Source: Pseudomonadota bacterium
GTDB lineage: Bacteria; Desulfobacterota; Desulfobulbia; Desulfobulbales; Desulfocapsaceae
Assembly (NCBI GenBank): GCA_023412495.1
Contig: JAEYNP010000031.1
Coordinates: 1-64,000, forward strand
Direction of reading: 5' to 3'
DNA: 64,000 nt
A program made the position numbers and the translations under genes. The notes below the pieces were generated by a model. It had not been told where the DNA came from, searched no databases, and saw only the letters and a program-made list of their open reading frames with translations. Positions 27,534 to 36,462 of the stretch are shown in pieces; the stretch's first letter is position 1, and every line of letters begins with the position of its first letter.

Positions 27534-29528
27534 TCATTCGAACATGGTCCTGAAGGATTTCTCCAGGCTTTTGAAAAAGATGCCCGGCATGCTGCGGTCG
27601 AGATCTTCCTTCAGCTGGAGGAGCTTCGGGTGGTGCGGCGCAACCGACAGGCCACTCCTGACAAACTCCCGGCAATTGGCAAGCTGCAGATTGCGATAGG
27701 CATCTTCGGCCAGTTCCGCATAGCGATCAGCGATCCGGTCGATGCCGTCCAGAGCGGCCTCGTTGCGTTTATCCAGTTTCAAGATCTTTTTGTAATAGGT
27801 GTACGCGCAGGTTTCGGCCGGGGTGGTCAGATTATCCCGCCGCAGGGCCCGCTCCGCCTTGCCGACCAGTTCCACGACATACTGCCGCTTCCTGGCCTCC
27901 ATTCCCTCCTGCAAGGCGACGAGCCGCCGGTTTTCCGGGAAGACCTGCAGGCCTTTCTGCAGATACCGGTCGGCCTCCTGGAATCTCTGCTCAGCCAGGG
28001 CCTTCTCGGCCTGAGTGCCATAGTAGTTGTTGATTCGGTCTATGCCCTGCCAGGCGTCGGCATTTTTCGGATCGAGTGCCAGGATTCTGCTGTAGAACCA
28101 GAAAGCGCAGTCCTTCTCGGGATCGGTCAGCCGCTTCTCTTTCCAGGCCTTGCCGGCCTGGGCGAGGAGGCTCTCGATATTCTTCGCCCGCTCGGCATCG
28201 AAATCCCGCTTCCCCGGCGGGACGGGGGACGGCTTTGCCGCGAGATCGCCGGACACGGTCCGCGGCGACACGATCGGGTCCGGGGCCTCGGGTGCCGCCG
28301 ATGGTTCGAGACCGGCCGATTGGGACAAATCGAGGACCATCCGCAGAGGGGATTCGAGTGGTGTTTCCGCCATCTCATCCTCCTCGGCAATCTCCGAAGC
28401 CATGAGAAAAAACACCAGAACCACGATGATACCTCCGGCGGAAAACCAAGCCGATCGGCGAAAGCGTCGGACCCTGTCGGGAGAAGACACCGCCTGCCCG
28501 GTACCGGTCCCGACCGCGACCAGATGCCTTTGCTTCTCCCCATGTTCTTCGTCAACCAGGGGGACAAGCCGAACCGGCCTTTTTTTATCTTCAGGGAGCT
28601 CCGGGGCAAACAGGCCGCGGAGATATTTACCCAGAAGTTGACTGCCCGGCCGAGGCTGGATCGCGGCCAGACAAGTTTCGATGTCGGCCAGCATCTGCCC
28701 GCAGGACTGGTAGCGCAGATTCCTGTCCGACTGCAGGGCCCGGTCGACTATGGCGCAAGCGGCGGCAGGCAACTTGCGCGCAACATTCTCGATCCTTTCG
28801 TACTCCGCCTTTTTGCACTTTGGAATCATCTCCTCCGGTTCACCGCTGTACAGGCGTCGGCCACTCAGCATCTCGTAGAGGATGATGCCGACAGCGAAAA
28901 TGTCGGCCCGCTGGTCGATGTTGACCGCGGCCAGCTGCTCAGGCGACATGTAGGCGACCTTCCCCTTCATCATGCCCATCCGCATCCGATCCTCGAGGAA
29001 ATCCGCCCGGGCGCAGCCGAAATCCATGATCTTCACCCTCCCGTCGTAGGTAATGAAAATGTTGTCGGGGCTGAGTTCCCTGTGGATGAGGTTGAGCGGG
29101 CTCTGGCGAAGATCCTTGGCGGAGTGCGCATACTCGAGGCCGGTACAGATCTTTGCGGCCACATAGAGGGCAATGGCCGCCGGCATCCCTCCCGGCACCG
29201 CCGCCGTTCGCTGCATGACGGCCGCCAGGTCCTTTCCGGCCAGATACTCCATGATCAGGAAGTAGCCGCCGTCGATCTCAACGAAGTCATAGATCTGGGC
29301 GATGTTTTCATGGTTGAAGAGGGCGGCGAGCCTCACCTCATCGAGGAAATCCGCCACTGCGGCCGCATCGCTTGCCCACTGCGGCAGGAGTTTCTTCAGG
29401 GCGACAAGCTTTTCGAACCCTTTGGGACCCTCCAACCGGCATCGATAGATTTCCGCCCGTTCCCCCGTACCAATATGCCCCAGGAGCACGTATCGCTTCT
29501 CCCTGCCGTCTGGATTGTAGGTATTCAT
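27534..29528 (-). CDS. Ser/Thr protein kinase with membrane anchor and TPR-like C-terminus
   Basis: Protein of 664 aa. The kinase domain covers about residues 13-290: Gly-rich GHIGTGERAEIY, Lys45/46 (VALKK), DFG at 169-171 and the MSPEQLAAV activation-segment end. The catalytic loop reads HRELSPDN (149-156), so the usual catalytic Asp of HRD is Glu151. A single membrane helix lies at about 361-380. The C-terminal 200 residues contain two similar helical blocks (FYSRILALDPKNADAW and YYKKILKLDKRNEAAL), likely tetratricopeptide-type and outside the membrane. It is divergent from the PP2C gene at 29706, and the two form a kinase-phosphatase pair. Confidence 0.88.
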   Translation of the reverse strand: MNTYNPDGREKRYVLLGHIGTGERAEIYRCRLEGPKGFEKLVALKKLLPQWASDAAAVADFLDEVRLAALFNHENIAQIYDFVEIDGGYFLIMEYLAGKDLAAVMQRTAAVPGGMPAAIALYVAAKICTGLEYAHSAKDLRQSPLNLIHRELSPDNIFITYDGRVKIMDFGCARADFLEDRMRMGMMKGKVAYMSPEQLAAVNIDQRADIFAVGIILYEMLSGRRLYSGEPEEMIPKCKKAEYERIENVARKLPAAACAIVDRALQSDRNLRYQSCGQMLADIETCLAAIQPRPGSQLLGKYLRGLFAPELPEDKKRPVRLVPLVDEEHGEKQRHLVAVGTGTGQAVSSPDRVRRFRRSAWFSAGGIIVVLVFFLMASEIAEEDEMAETPLESPLRMVLDLSQSAGLEPSAAPEAPDPIVSPRTVSGDLAAKPSPVPPGKRDFDAERAKNIESLLAQAGKAWKEKRLTDPEKDCAFWFYSRILALDPKNADAWQGIDRINNYYGTQAEKALAEQRFQEADRYLQKGLQVFPENRRLVALQEGMEARKRQYVVELVGKAERALRRDNLTTPAETCAYTYYKKILKLDKRNEAALDGIDRIADRYAELAEDAYRNLQLANCREFVRSGLSVAPHHPKLLQLKEDLDRSMPGIFFKSLEKSFRTMFE

Positions 29529-29705
29529 GATGGTCTCGATAATTCGTTCGCTTCTGATATCCCTATTTTTGCTGGGAAGGCGGTTTGTCCCGCCTCGTAC
29601 TATAACAAATACTTTGATTTTACATAACCGACTAATTAGCTTATTTTTTATGGCAGGAAAGTTTTAGGCAACTCGGCGCAGCTTCGCTGTCGGGAGGAAG
29701 AGTTA

Positions 29706-30445
29706 ATGGCTGAAAACACCCGCATTCTCGCCTGCAGCCGGACCGATCCCGGACTGCAGCGTTCCCGCAATGAAGATACCTGTCTCGCGGATGGGGAACG
29801 CGGCGTCTACATTGTTGCCGACGGCATGGGGGGGAGAGCTGGAGGGGATGTGGCGAGCCGACTGTTTCAGGAGGCGGTTCTGGAGGTCTTCAGTAAGCAA
29901 GAGGTGTTGCCGATAACGGAGGGCGAGGCCAGGATCCACCGGGCTTTCTTCCTCGCCAACCGTAAAATACTCACTCATGTCGCCGATTACCCCTATCATA
30001 TCGGCATGGGGTGCACCGCGGACTTGCTCATTTTATGCCAAAATCGTTTCCTGCTCGGCCACGTGGGGACAGCCGGACCTATCTGTTCCGCGCCGGTGCG
30101 CTCATTGCGCTCACCCGCGACCACTCCTTCGTGCAGGATCAGGTCGACAAGGGCATCATCAGTCAGCAGCAGGCGAAAAAGAGTAGGTTCCGCAGCATCC
30201 TGCTCCGGGCGGTAGGCGTCGATCCCTTCCTCGCCGTCGATGTCGAGAGCGATCTGTACTGTCCCGGCGACATCTTCCTCCTCTGCACCGATGGACTCCA
30301 CTCCATGCTGGACGCGGGCGAGATCGCAGCGATACTCGCCATCGACGGACCGCCTGCCAAGAAGGCCGATATCCTTATTAAGGCTGCCAACGACGCCGGG
30401 GGCGAAGACAACATCACCGTGACCCTGGTGGAAATCCTCGGCTGA
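29706..30445 (+). pseudogene. PP2C-type protein phosphatase, broken by a -1 frameshift
   Basis: The N-terminal half reads from 29706 (SD GGAGG) with RSRNEDTCL and VADGMGGRAGGDVAS, the metal-binding motifs of PP2C phosphatases. At about 30065-30068, in GTGGGGAC, the frame is lost. The other frame continues with GDSRTYLFRAGAL, TRDHSFVQDQ, CTDGLHSMLD and GGEDNITVTL, the rest of the family's motifs. One extra G would join them into HVGDSRTY, giving about 247 aa. The gene is otherwise undamaged, so this is either recent inactivation or a sequencing error in a G run. Intact, it would reverse the neighbouring kinase. Confidence 0.85.
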
Positions 30446-30642
30446 CTCGAGGCAGGCCGAACGGCTTAAGAAGAGCTTATACGTCCTTCCGGAAGGCGAG
30501 AGGAGACGAGGGTGCATTGCTCCGCCATCAAGCATGAAAAGAGGATTCAGCCGGAAGGTCGAATAATCTTTGAAAAATCGCGCCCCCGGAATATAATTTC
30601 TCGCCCGCAACGGGAGGATTTTCCACAGAACCGGAAGAGAAC

Positions 30643-31638
30643 ATGATCAGAAAGATCCTTGTGGTCGAAAACGACCAGATTTTACGAATGGCGCTGCAGA
30701 AGCGTCTCGCCGCCTGCCGCGATTCCTTTTCGGTGATCACGGCGGCCGATGGATTCGAAGCGACCAAGGAACTCGAGAAATTTCCCTTCTCCCTCCTCGT
30801 CACCGAAATGATCATGCCCCGGATGGACGGCATGAGTCTCATAGCCCACGTCCGGGAACATTACCCCGACCTGCCTATTATCGTCGCCTCGACCGCACTG
30901 GCCCCGGAAATCGAGGAAAAGCTCAAGGCCGGGAGTGTCCTGAGCTGCCTCAAAAAACCTATCCGGGCCGACGAACTGATCACCCCCATCAAGGGCAGCC
31001 TGCGCCGGGAGGCAGACGGAGGCATCATATACGACGTCTCTCCTACCGTTTTTCTGCAGCTCATGGAGATGGACGCCAAAACCTGTTCTATTCTGGTCCT
31101 CGACAAAGCTTCGGGAAAAGGCGGGATCGTCCATTTCGTCGACGGGCGGCTGGTCGACGCATGGGTGGGCGGGCGGCGTGGCATCGATGCCGCCTGCGAG
31201 GTCTTCACCTGGGAAGTAGTGACGCTCTTCATTCACAATGGCTGCAGTCCGAGGAAAAACACCATCAACAGCGACCTCCAACCGATTATCATGAAAGCGG
31301 CCAGCATGAGGGATGAGGCCGTCGGTCCCGCCCGCGGAGGAGGAGACGACGAAGAGGAAAATCCCGTCATCTCGAGAGTCAAGGCCATTCTTTTGAAGGC
31401 AGGCGGTACAGACTCTCTGACGGGTTTTGCCTACGACGACAAGATGAGCGAGGCAGCCGAGTTCCTGCAGCAAATAGGCGCCGCAGCCGGTTTCGGCGCA
31501 TGTCTGGCGGGAGCCTTGAGCGGCCCCAAAATTGACAAAATTTTCCTGGCACGGAAACCGGCGCCGGTCTTCACCGTCAAAGCCGACAGTGTCCAAACGC
31601 TGATGTTGGAAAAAATCGCCCTCGGCTCATCCTTGTAG
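30643..31638 (+). CDS. pseudo-receiver with DUF4388 domain
   Basis: Protein of 331 aa. Residues 1-120 form a response-regulator receiver, but the acidic pocket reads VVENDQ and the phospho-acceptor position is Glu55 (LLVTEMIMPRMDG), not Asp; the conserved Lys is in LKKPI. Residues 125-220 form a DUF4388 (PATAN-like) domain (FLQLMEMDAKTCSILVLD ... VDGRLVDAWVGG). The last 90 residues look like a small regulatory domain similar to Roadblock (AAEFLQQIGAAAGFGACL). It lies downstream of the PP2C gene. It may act without phosphorylation. Confidence 0.8.
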   Translation: MIRKILVVENDQILRMALQKRLAACRDSFSVITAADGFEATKELEKFPFSLLVTEMIMPRMDGMSLIAHVREHYPDLPIIVASTALAPEIEEKLKAGSVLSCLKKPIRADELITPIKGSLRREADGGIIYDVSPTVFLQLMEMDAKTCSILVLDKASGKGGIVHFVDGRLVDAWVGGRRGIDAACEVFTWEVVTLFIHNGCSPRKNTINSDLQPIIMKAASMRDEAVGPARGGGDDEEENPVISRVKAILLKAGGTDSLTGFAYDDKMSEAAEFLQQIGAAAGFGACLAGALSGPKIDKIFLARKPAPVFTVKADSVQTLMLEKIALGSSL

Positions 31639-31689
31639 AGCGACGGTGAACGTTCTCCCGTATCCAGCTTTCGATCGACGACTGATGAC

Positions 31690-33414
31690 TCAGGTGCCCT
31701 TGCCGAGAACCTGCTGCAGCTGAACAGGGTCGAGTTCCTGGTGGAATTGGACATGCAGGGAATAGTCGTTGCCGATGAAATCGCAGCAGCGGACTGCCAT
31801 GATCTTCGCGTTGCAGCTGACCGAGCCATTGGAACTGTCGGGCAGCATGCTGAGTTTGATCTGCCTACCGAGCAGGGCCTCGGCATTTTTCTTTTTTGAA
31901 AAACGCAGGCTGAAGGACAGGCCTCCTCTGGAGACATCGAGAATGTCCCCTTTCGCCCCGATCGCAGTCTCCCTTCCCTGCTCGTCGAGCACGATCATGG
32001 TCACCCGGCCGACGGCCTTCCTCCTCTCGTGCTTCCGCCTCGATCTGCCGGTTTTGCTGAAGAGGGCGTTCGGGGAGGGAAAGCGTGTGCAGAAATCCAT
32101 CAACTTGTTCTCGAGCGCCGGATACGCTTCCTTCTGTCGCTGCAGCTTCTCGCGGGTGAGCACGTAGAGTTCGGCGCCGAGACTTCTGGCTCCCACCGTC
32201 CACACCGAGATGTCGAAAAAATTCGCGGCGCCCAGAATCTCTCCAACGCCGAAAACCTTCAGGGGAATCTCCCGGTCCGGGCTGATTGCGTAGACCTGTA
32301 TACGGCCGGTGTTGACGAAGTAGAGAGAGGAGGAAAACTGCCCCTGCCGCACGACCGTCTCCTCATTGGGGTAGAGTCGGGGCGTCATGGCATGGTAGAG
32401 CGAGGAGAACTCTTCCTCGGAGAGGACATTGGCCAGCTCTCTCCAGGTCTCCTGATACTCGCGGCTGATAGAGACGCGTTTGGCCTGATCGATGATCTCC
32501 GCCGCCCGGATGACCTCCCGCAGGGCCATAGAATCGATCTCCATGAGCCATTCCCGCAGTTTCTCGGCCTGCTCGAATTGCCGATTTTTCGCTGCGGCTT
32601 CGATGGCCGAGAGGATGCGCTCGATCGCCTCCCCTTTGTTGCCCTGGCCAAGCAATTCCTCGATGCGTTGCCGGTCGCCCGTCCGACCACCGTTTCTTTC
32701 CGCCGGAGAAACGGAAATGCGGCCGGCTGCTGGTTCCATGGCCGGTTTCTCCTTTCCCTTCCCCTGATCCGTCCCCTTATTCTGCGGCATATCGAGCATC
32801 AACTGCTGCACAGAGATCCTCGCAGCCGTCTCCACCGCCTCCGGGAGTGCGCCTCTATGCTTTATCAGGAATTCGTTCAGGGCCTCCAGTGTTTCCGAAC
32901 AGGGACAATAGCCGAGGGTCTCGCAGAGGGCGACGAGCAGCTTTTCCCGCTCCTGCGGGTCCCCCTCTCCCTCTTGCCGCAGGAAGCCGATCAACCGGGC
33001 AATTGTCTCCCGGTCCCCGTCGTCGAGGAATTCCGCCAGCGCCCGGACAAGGTTCGGCTTGTAAGTTTCCTCCACGTCAGCCAGCATTTTCACCATGACC
33101 TTTTTCCGCACGGCAGCGGAGGCAAGCTTGCCCTTAACCTGGCTGCAGGCGGTCTTCACCCGATCCAGGACTCTCACGTTGGTCATGCCAACGACAACAT
33201 GGCCTATGTCGAAATCGTGGAGGTAATAGCAGCCTTTCTCGAAAAGAAAGTCTGCCGCCTGAGCGCCATCCAGACCGGCAATCAGCTCATTCCAGCGGTC
33301 GATCTTCCCTTCGGTCCCGGCGTTATTGGCAAAGAGCACCTCGCCGCGATTGGAGATGAGGATAACCTCCAGGATCGAATCAACCTGTGTCAGTCTGGTT
33401 AAGAATGTGTACAT
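31690..33414 (-). CDS. Roadblock, cyclic-nucleotide-binding and PilZ domain protein
   Basis: Protein of 574 aa. The first 100 residues have Roadblock/LC7 features (VDSILEVILISNRGEVLFA). The middle is helical (HEAT-like, about 100-330). A cyclic-nucleotide-binding domain spans about 340-450 (VRQGQFSSSLYFVNTGRIQVYAI). A C-terminal PilZ domain (about 465-574) begins RRKHERRKAVGR and continues with DVSRGGLSF, which fits the RxxxR and D/NxSxxG c-di-GMP-binding motifs. It could therefore read cyclic nucleotides and c-di-GMP together. It converges with the receiver-DUF4388 gene. Confidence 0.82.
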   Translation of the reverse strand: MYTFLTRLTQVDSILEVILISNRGEVLFANNAGTEGKIDRWNELIAGLDGAQAADFLFEKGCYYLHDFDIGHVVVGMTNVRVLDRVKTACSQVKGKLASAAVRKKVMVKMLADVEETYKPNLVRALAEFLDDGDRETIARLIGFLRQEGEGDPQEREKLLVALCETLGYCPCSETLEALNEFLIKHRGALPEAVETAARISVQQLMLDMPQNKGTDQGKGKEKPAMEPAAGRISVSPAERNGGRTGDRQRIEELLGQGNKGEAIERILSAIEAAAKNRQFEQAEKLREWLMEIDSMALREVIRAAEIIDQAKRVSISREYQETWRELANVLSEEEFSSLYHAMTPRLYPNEETVVRQGQFSSSLYFVNTGRIQVYAISPDREIPLKVFGVGEILGAANFFDISVWTVGARSLGAELYVLTREKLQRQKEAYPALENKLMDFCTRFPSPNALFSKTGRSRRKHERRKAVGRVTMIVLDEQGRETAIGAKGDILDVSRGGLSFSLRFSKKKNAEALLGRQIKLSMLPDSSNGSVSCNAKIMAVRCCDFIGNDYSLHVQFHQELDPVQLQQVLGKGT

Positions 33415-33464
33415 TACATCACAAAATCAAAGGTGTTATGGTGGCTCAGGCGGCAGTCAACGTC

Positions 33465-33869
33465 TTAAAAGAGCAGCCTGTGCCGCACAAGCTTTGGCGC
33501 ATGGGAGGCAAGGGCCGCCAGCACGAAGGCCAGCAACACCGAAACCTTCGCCGGCAGGAATCCATGGTAGGCGCCCCCCAGCAGGACCAGCTTGACCAGG
33601 GTCGAGGCGCCGGAGAGTTCCCGGAAGATCTGCCGGTGCCGCAGCCATTCGGTAAACAACAGCGCAACTCCGCTGATAAGTACCACTCCCACATAGAATC
33701 TTGGCGGGTACGCTCCGTCGAGCAGAAGGAATGAAGAGAGAAAGACGGCGGCGCCAACCAGGTGAGCGGCCCTGATCAGGATGGACAGGACGAGGACCCA
33801 GTAAGGGCGATTGCCGATCCGACCCATCCGGTTTTTTTCGCCCTTGGCGTTCTGCCGCTCTTTGGTCAT
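33465..33869 (-). CDS. small polytopic membrane protein
   Basis: Protein of 134 aa not recognised by family. Hydrophobic segments lie at about residues 24-48, 57-73, 85-105 and 106-125, so three or four membrane helices are likely. The N-terminus is basic (KERQNAKGEKNR) and the ribosome site GGGGGTGA precedes the ATG at 33869. It lies 50 bases upstream of nothing on its own strand and is probably expressed alone. Function unknown. Confidence 0.55.
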   Translation of the reverse strand: MTKERQNAKGEKNRMGRIGNRPYWVLVLSILIRAAHLVGAAVFLSSFLLLDGAYPPRFYVGVVLISGVALLFTEWLRHRQIFRELSGASTLVKLVLLGGAYHGFLPAKVSVLLAFVLAALASHAPKLVRHRLLF

Positions 33870-34196
33870 TTCACCCCCGGATCGTCAATCAACTTCTTTT
33901 CTCCACGTTGAGTACCTTTAGTAACTTAGAGATTCATTTTCTTGATTTTTTTAAGATGAATCTCGTACAAGTACTTGGCCCCTCTGCTGTGGGAGGGGAC
34001 AACAACCCTTGGGTTGCGATTAGAAAATTATTTCATAAAGACAAACGAATGACAAAAACCATATCTTGCGTGAGGAATATTTCAAGGAGAATTTCCCTGT
34101 CTTACCTGAGCCTCCAGGCCATTTCCCTAAATTCATTATCGCAGGTATTCACCCGTGGTTCAAGAAGTCGAGCGGGAGAAGTTTCCCACTCCCGAA

Positions 34197-34910
34197 TCAG
34201 AGATTGAAGAGCCGAGCCATATCCGCCCGCCTGTTCATCTGACCAAGGATCCAGCGGATCCGACTTTTGACATACGGGTCGGGAGGATTGGCCAAGTAAT
34301 GGCGGGGATTGGGCAACACCGCGGCAATGGCCGCCGCCTGGGTCGCGGAGAGATCCTTCGCCCTCTTTTTGAAATAGAACTGCGCAGCGGCTTCGGCACC
34401 ATATATGCCCTCGCCCATCTCGATGCTGTTCAGATACACCGCGAGAATGCGTTCCTTGCTCCAGCACATCTCGATCAAGAGGGTGAAGTACAGCTCCAGC
34501 CCCTTGCGGACCCAGCTCCGCTGCGGCCAAAGGAAAACATTCTTGGCGGTCTGCTGGGAGATGGTGCTTGCGCCCCGCAGCTTCTTACCTCGCTGAAAAG
34601 CCCGGAAAGCCTGCCCGATAGCCTCGAAGTCGAAGCCGGAATGGTCGAGAAATTTCTGGTCCTCGCTGCACACCACCGCAAGGGCAAGCTTCGGCGAGAT
34701 CTCGTCGAACGGCACCCAGCGGTGCCGAATCTGCAGTTTCTCCCCGGACGCCAGTTGTTCCGCTCCGCGGATAAGCATCAGCGGGGTGACATAGACAGGC
34801 ACAAACCGAAAGAGGATGACGGAAAAAATCGACAGGCCCACAAAGGCGATTGCGGTTTTGCCGAGCAGGCGGAAGAATGTCTTTGCCGGCGCGTTCCTCC
34901 TGATTTTAAT
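34197..34910 (-). CDS. mtgA: monofunctional peptidoglycan transglycosylase
   Basis: Glycosyltransferase family 51 enzyme that polymerises lipid II into glycan strands. Motifs: VVCSEDQKFLDHSGFD (catalytic Glu), RGASTISQQTAKNVFLW, RKGLELYFTLLIE, KERILAVYLNSIEMGEGIYG. A membrane helix sits near the N-terminus. The only ordinary start is GTG at 34841, inside that helix and without a ribosome site. The frame is open back to 34910, where ATT follows GGAGG at 8-base spacing and would add a basic N-terminus (KIRRNAPAKTFFRLLGK) as in other MtgA proteins. ATT is therefore proposed as start. Length would be 237 aa. Confidence 0.85.
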   Translation of the reverse strand: MKIRRNAPAKTFFRLLGKTAIAFVGLSIFSVILFRFVPVYVTPLMLIRGAEQLASGEKLQIRHRWVPFDEISPKLALAVVCSEDQKFLDHSGFDFEAIGQAFRAFQRGKKLRGASTISQQTAKNVFLWPQRSWVRKGLELYFTLLIEMCWSKERILAVYLNSIEMGEGIYGAEAAAQFYFKKRAKDLSATQAAAIAAVLPNPRHYLANPPDPYVKSRIRWILGQMNRRADMARLFNL

Positions 34911-34969
34911 GAGTCCACCCTCCTTTTCACTCTATACCAATCGTCAAAGTACATGCCCTTTTCTTTCCT

Positions 34970-35813
34970 TTATAACCGTAGCTTCCTTCCGACAGCCAGA
35001 AGTGCCCGAAGACTATCCTTTAGGGATTTCCCTGCGATATAGCTCAAGAGATTTTCGTAATGGATGCGGTCCAGTTCAAACCGACCTTCCTCGGTATCAA
35101 TTTTCTCGGCGCCAAATTTTTGGGCAAGGGGACCGAAGGTGCCGAATCCCTGAAAAAGGCCACTGCTGTTGACTGAAACATTAAAAGGCCGCCAAAAATA
35201 ATGCCAGCCGATCTTTCTGGGTTTACCATCAACAGTGACCTCGAACTTTGACTCAACACTATCCAAATATTGCAGCATCTTTTCCGCCGCTTGTTCGTAA
35301 ATCTCCATCGGGCTGGCAGGATCTATGGAAATACTATCTTTCTCGGGTTTCTCGATCCCCTTGAGCTTTGTATATAATAGCTTACTGCAAAACGTTTCGA
35401 ATTCGTCCTTCCGAAATGGATCATGATAGACGGGCACGACATGGGAGGGGGTGCTCATATCCTGCACATGGTGGAGAATGCGACCTACCAGCTCAAACAG
35501 ATGATCGGAGGGGGGCTTGGTGAGTTCCATCTCCAGTTCTGCAATTCGTCGGCCGAGAATGTGATCGGAAGTAGTAGATCGTGAAAAGCGTCGGAAGATT
35601 GCAAAGTTTCACCTTGTACGGCTGCAGAAGTTCATTCGCCTTGAAGAAGTGCCAGTTCGTCAACCTTACCGAAAGGGGTGTGATATCCTCTTCCTCGGAT
35701 CCCCGGACAACTGCAGCCTTATATCGCGCGATAGCTTCATTATTCGGCCACGCAAAATCTGCGTAGATCTCCAGCGCTTTCGTCGTTATCAGGGCGTGGT
35801 CTTTTTTCAACAT
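34970..35813 (-). pseudogene. phospholipase C/S1-P1 nuclease-like gene, frameshifted
   Basis: The first frame runs from 35813 (MLKKDHALITTKALE) to about 35560. The second frame carries on with DHILGRRIAELEMEL and then GRILHHVQDMSTPSHVVPVYH, running to 34970. The two overlap at 35493-35560 and together make about 280 aa. His-rich motifs near the N-terminus (KDHALIT) and in HHVQDMSTPSH resemble zinc-dependent phospholipase C and S1/P1 nucleases. The assignment rests on these motifs and is tentative. A single-base indel near 35555-35570 explains the break, either real or an error. Confidence 0.5.
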
Positions 35814-36462
35814 GAATTTATGAGCTAATTTCCATAACCTTTGCTTAAACAGAGGCGACTATGCCAATAGGCGGACGATCTTCTTTGACAGCTTGTTCAT
35901 TGAGTATCGGTGCCTTCTTTCTTCAGGCGGGACGAGATAGAACTTATAGAACTTGCATGCAGCGTAGACGAAAGCATTACGATTCCAACAATATCCGTTT
36001 TACCTTTCTCTGGCAATCCGTCTTCAAACTTCCAGACCGGATGCCGCTAACATTACCGCCCTCACCGCACGGGCGGAGAGATCCACCACATCAACCTGGA
36101 AACCCTGGTAATCAGGCTCCCGATCCCTCGTTAAAAAAATCAATGAGAGGCAGCACACCCGGGAAAACTGCTTATACTGACCCTAAGTTCCACCTCATTG
36201 TAGCGTCGATCCTTTCTTGACAGCATTGGGAACTCCAAACCATTGTTTTTATTAGGGCGCGCAACCGTTTCAGTTTGAGCCGTTTTGGCGGATCCTCAGA
36301 AAAAACACCTGGAAGGATGGACAATGACAATGAGGGTTCGTTCTCCTCTATCGCAAACCCGATTGATATACTTATACTTTCTTAAGGATCGGGATCTTTT
36401 CAACGAACTCGTACCCTGTAACTCTACCGATGAACCTCTGTCCTTCATTATTAGGAGGAGGC
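35814..36462. other. intergenic region without a convincing gene
   Basis: The 649 bases between the phospholipase-like gene and the receiver-PAS gene. Open frames here (for instance 35861-36220) are rich in Pro, Arg and His and lack a ribosome site. An AGGAGG ribosome site for the next gene ends it. Nothing else was recognised. Confidence 0.5.

Noticed and set aside
29706..30445. Programmed ribosomal frameshift in the phosphatase gene
   Set aside because: No slippery heptamer with downstream stem was recognised; a one-base loss in a G run is simpler. Not excluded without protein data.
35861..36220. 119-aa open frame in the intergenic region
   Set aside because: No ribosome site, low-complexity Pro/Arg/His content and no similarity recognised; treated as chance.
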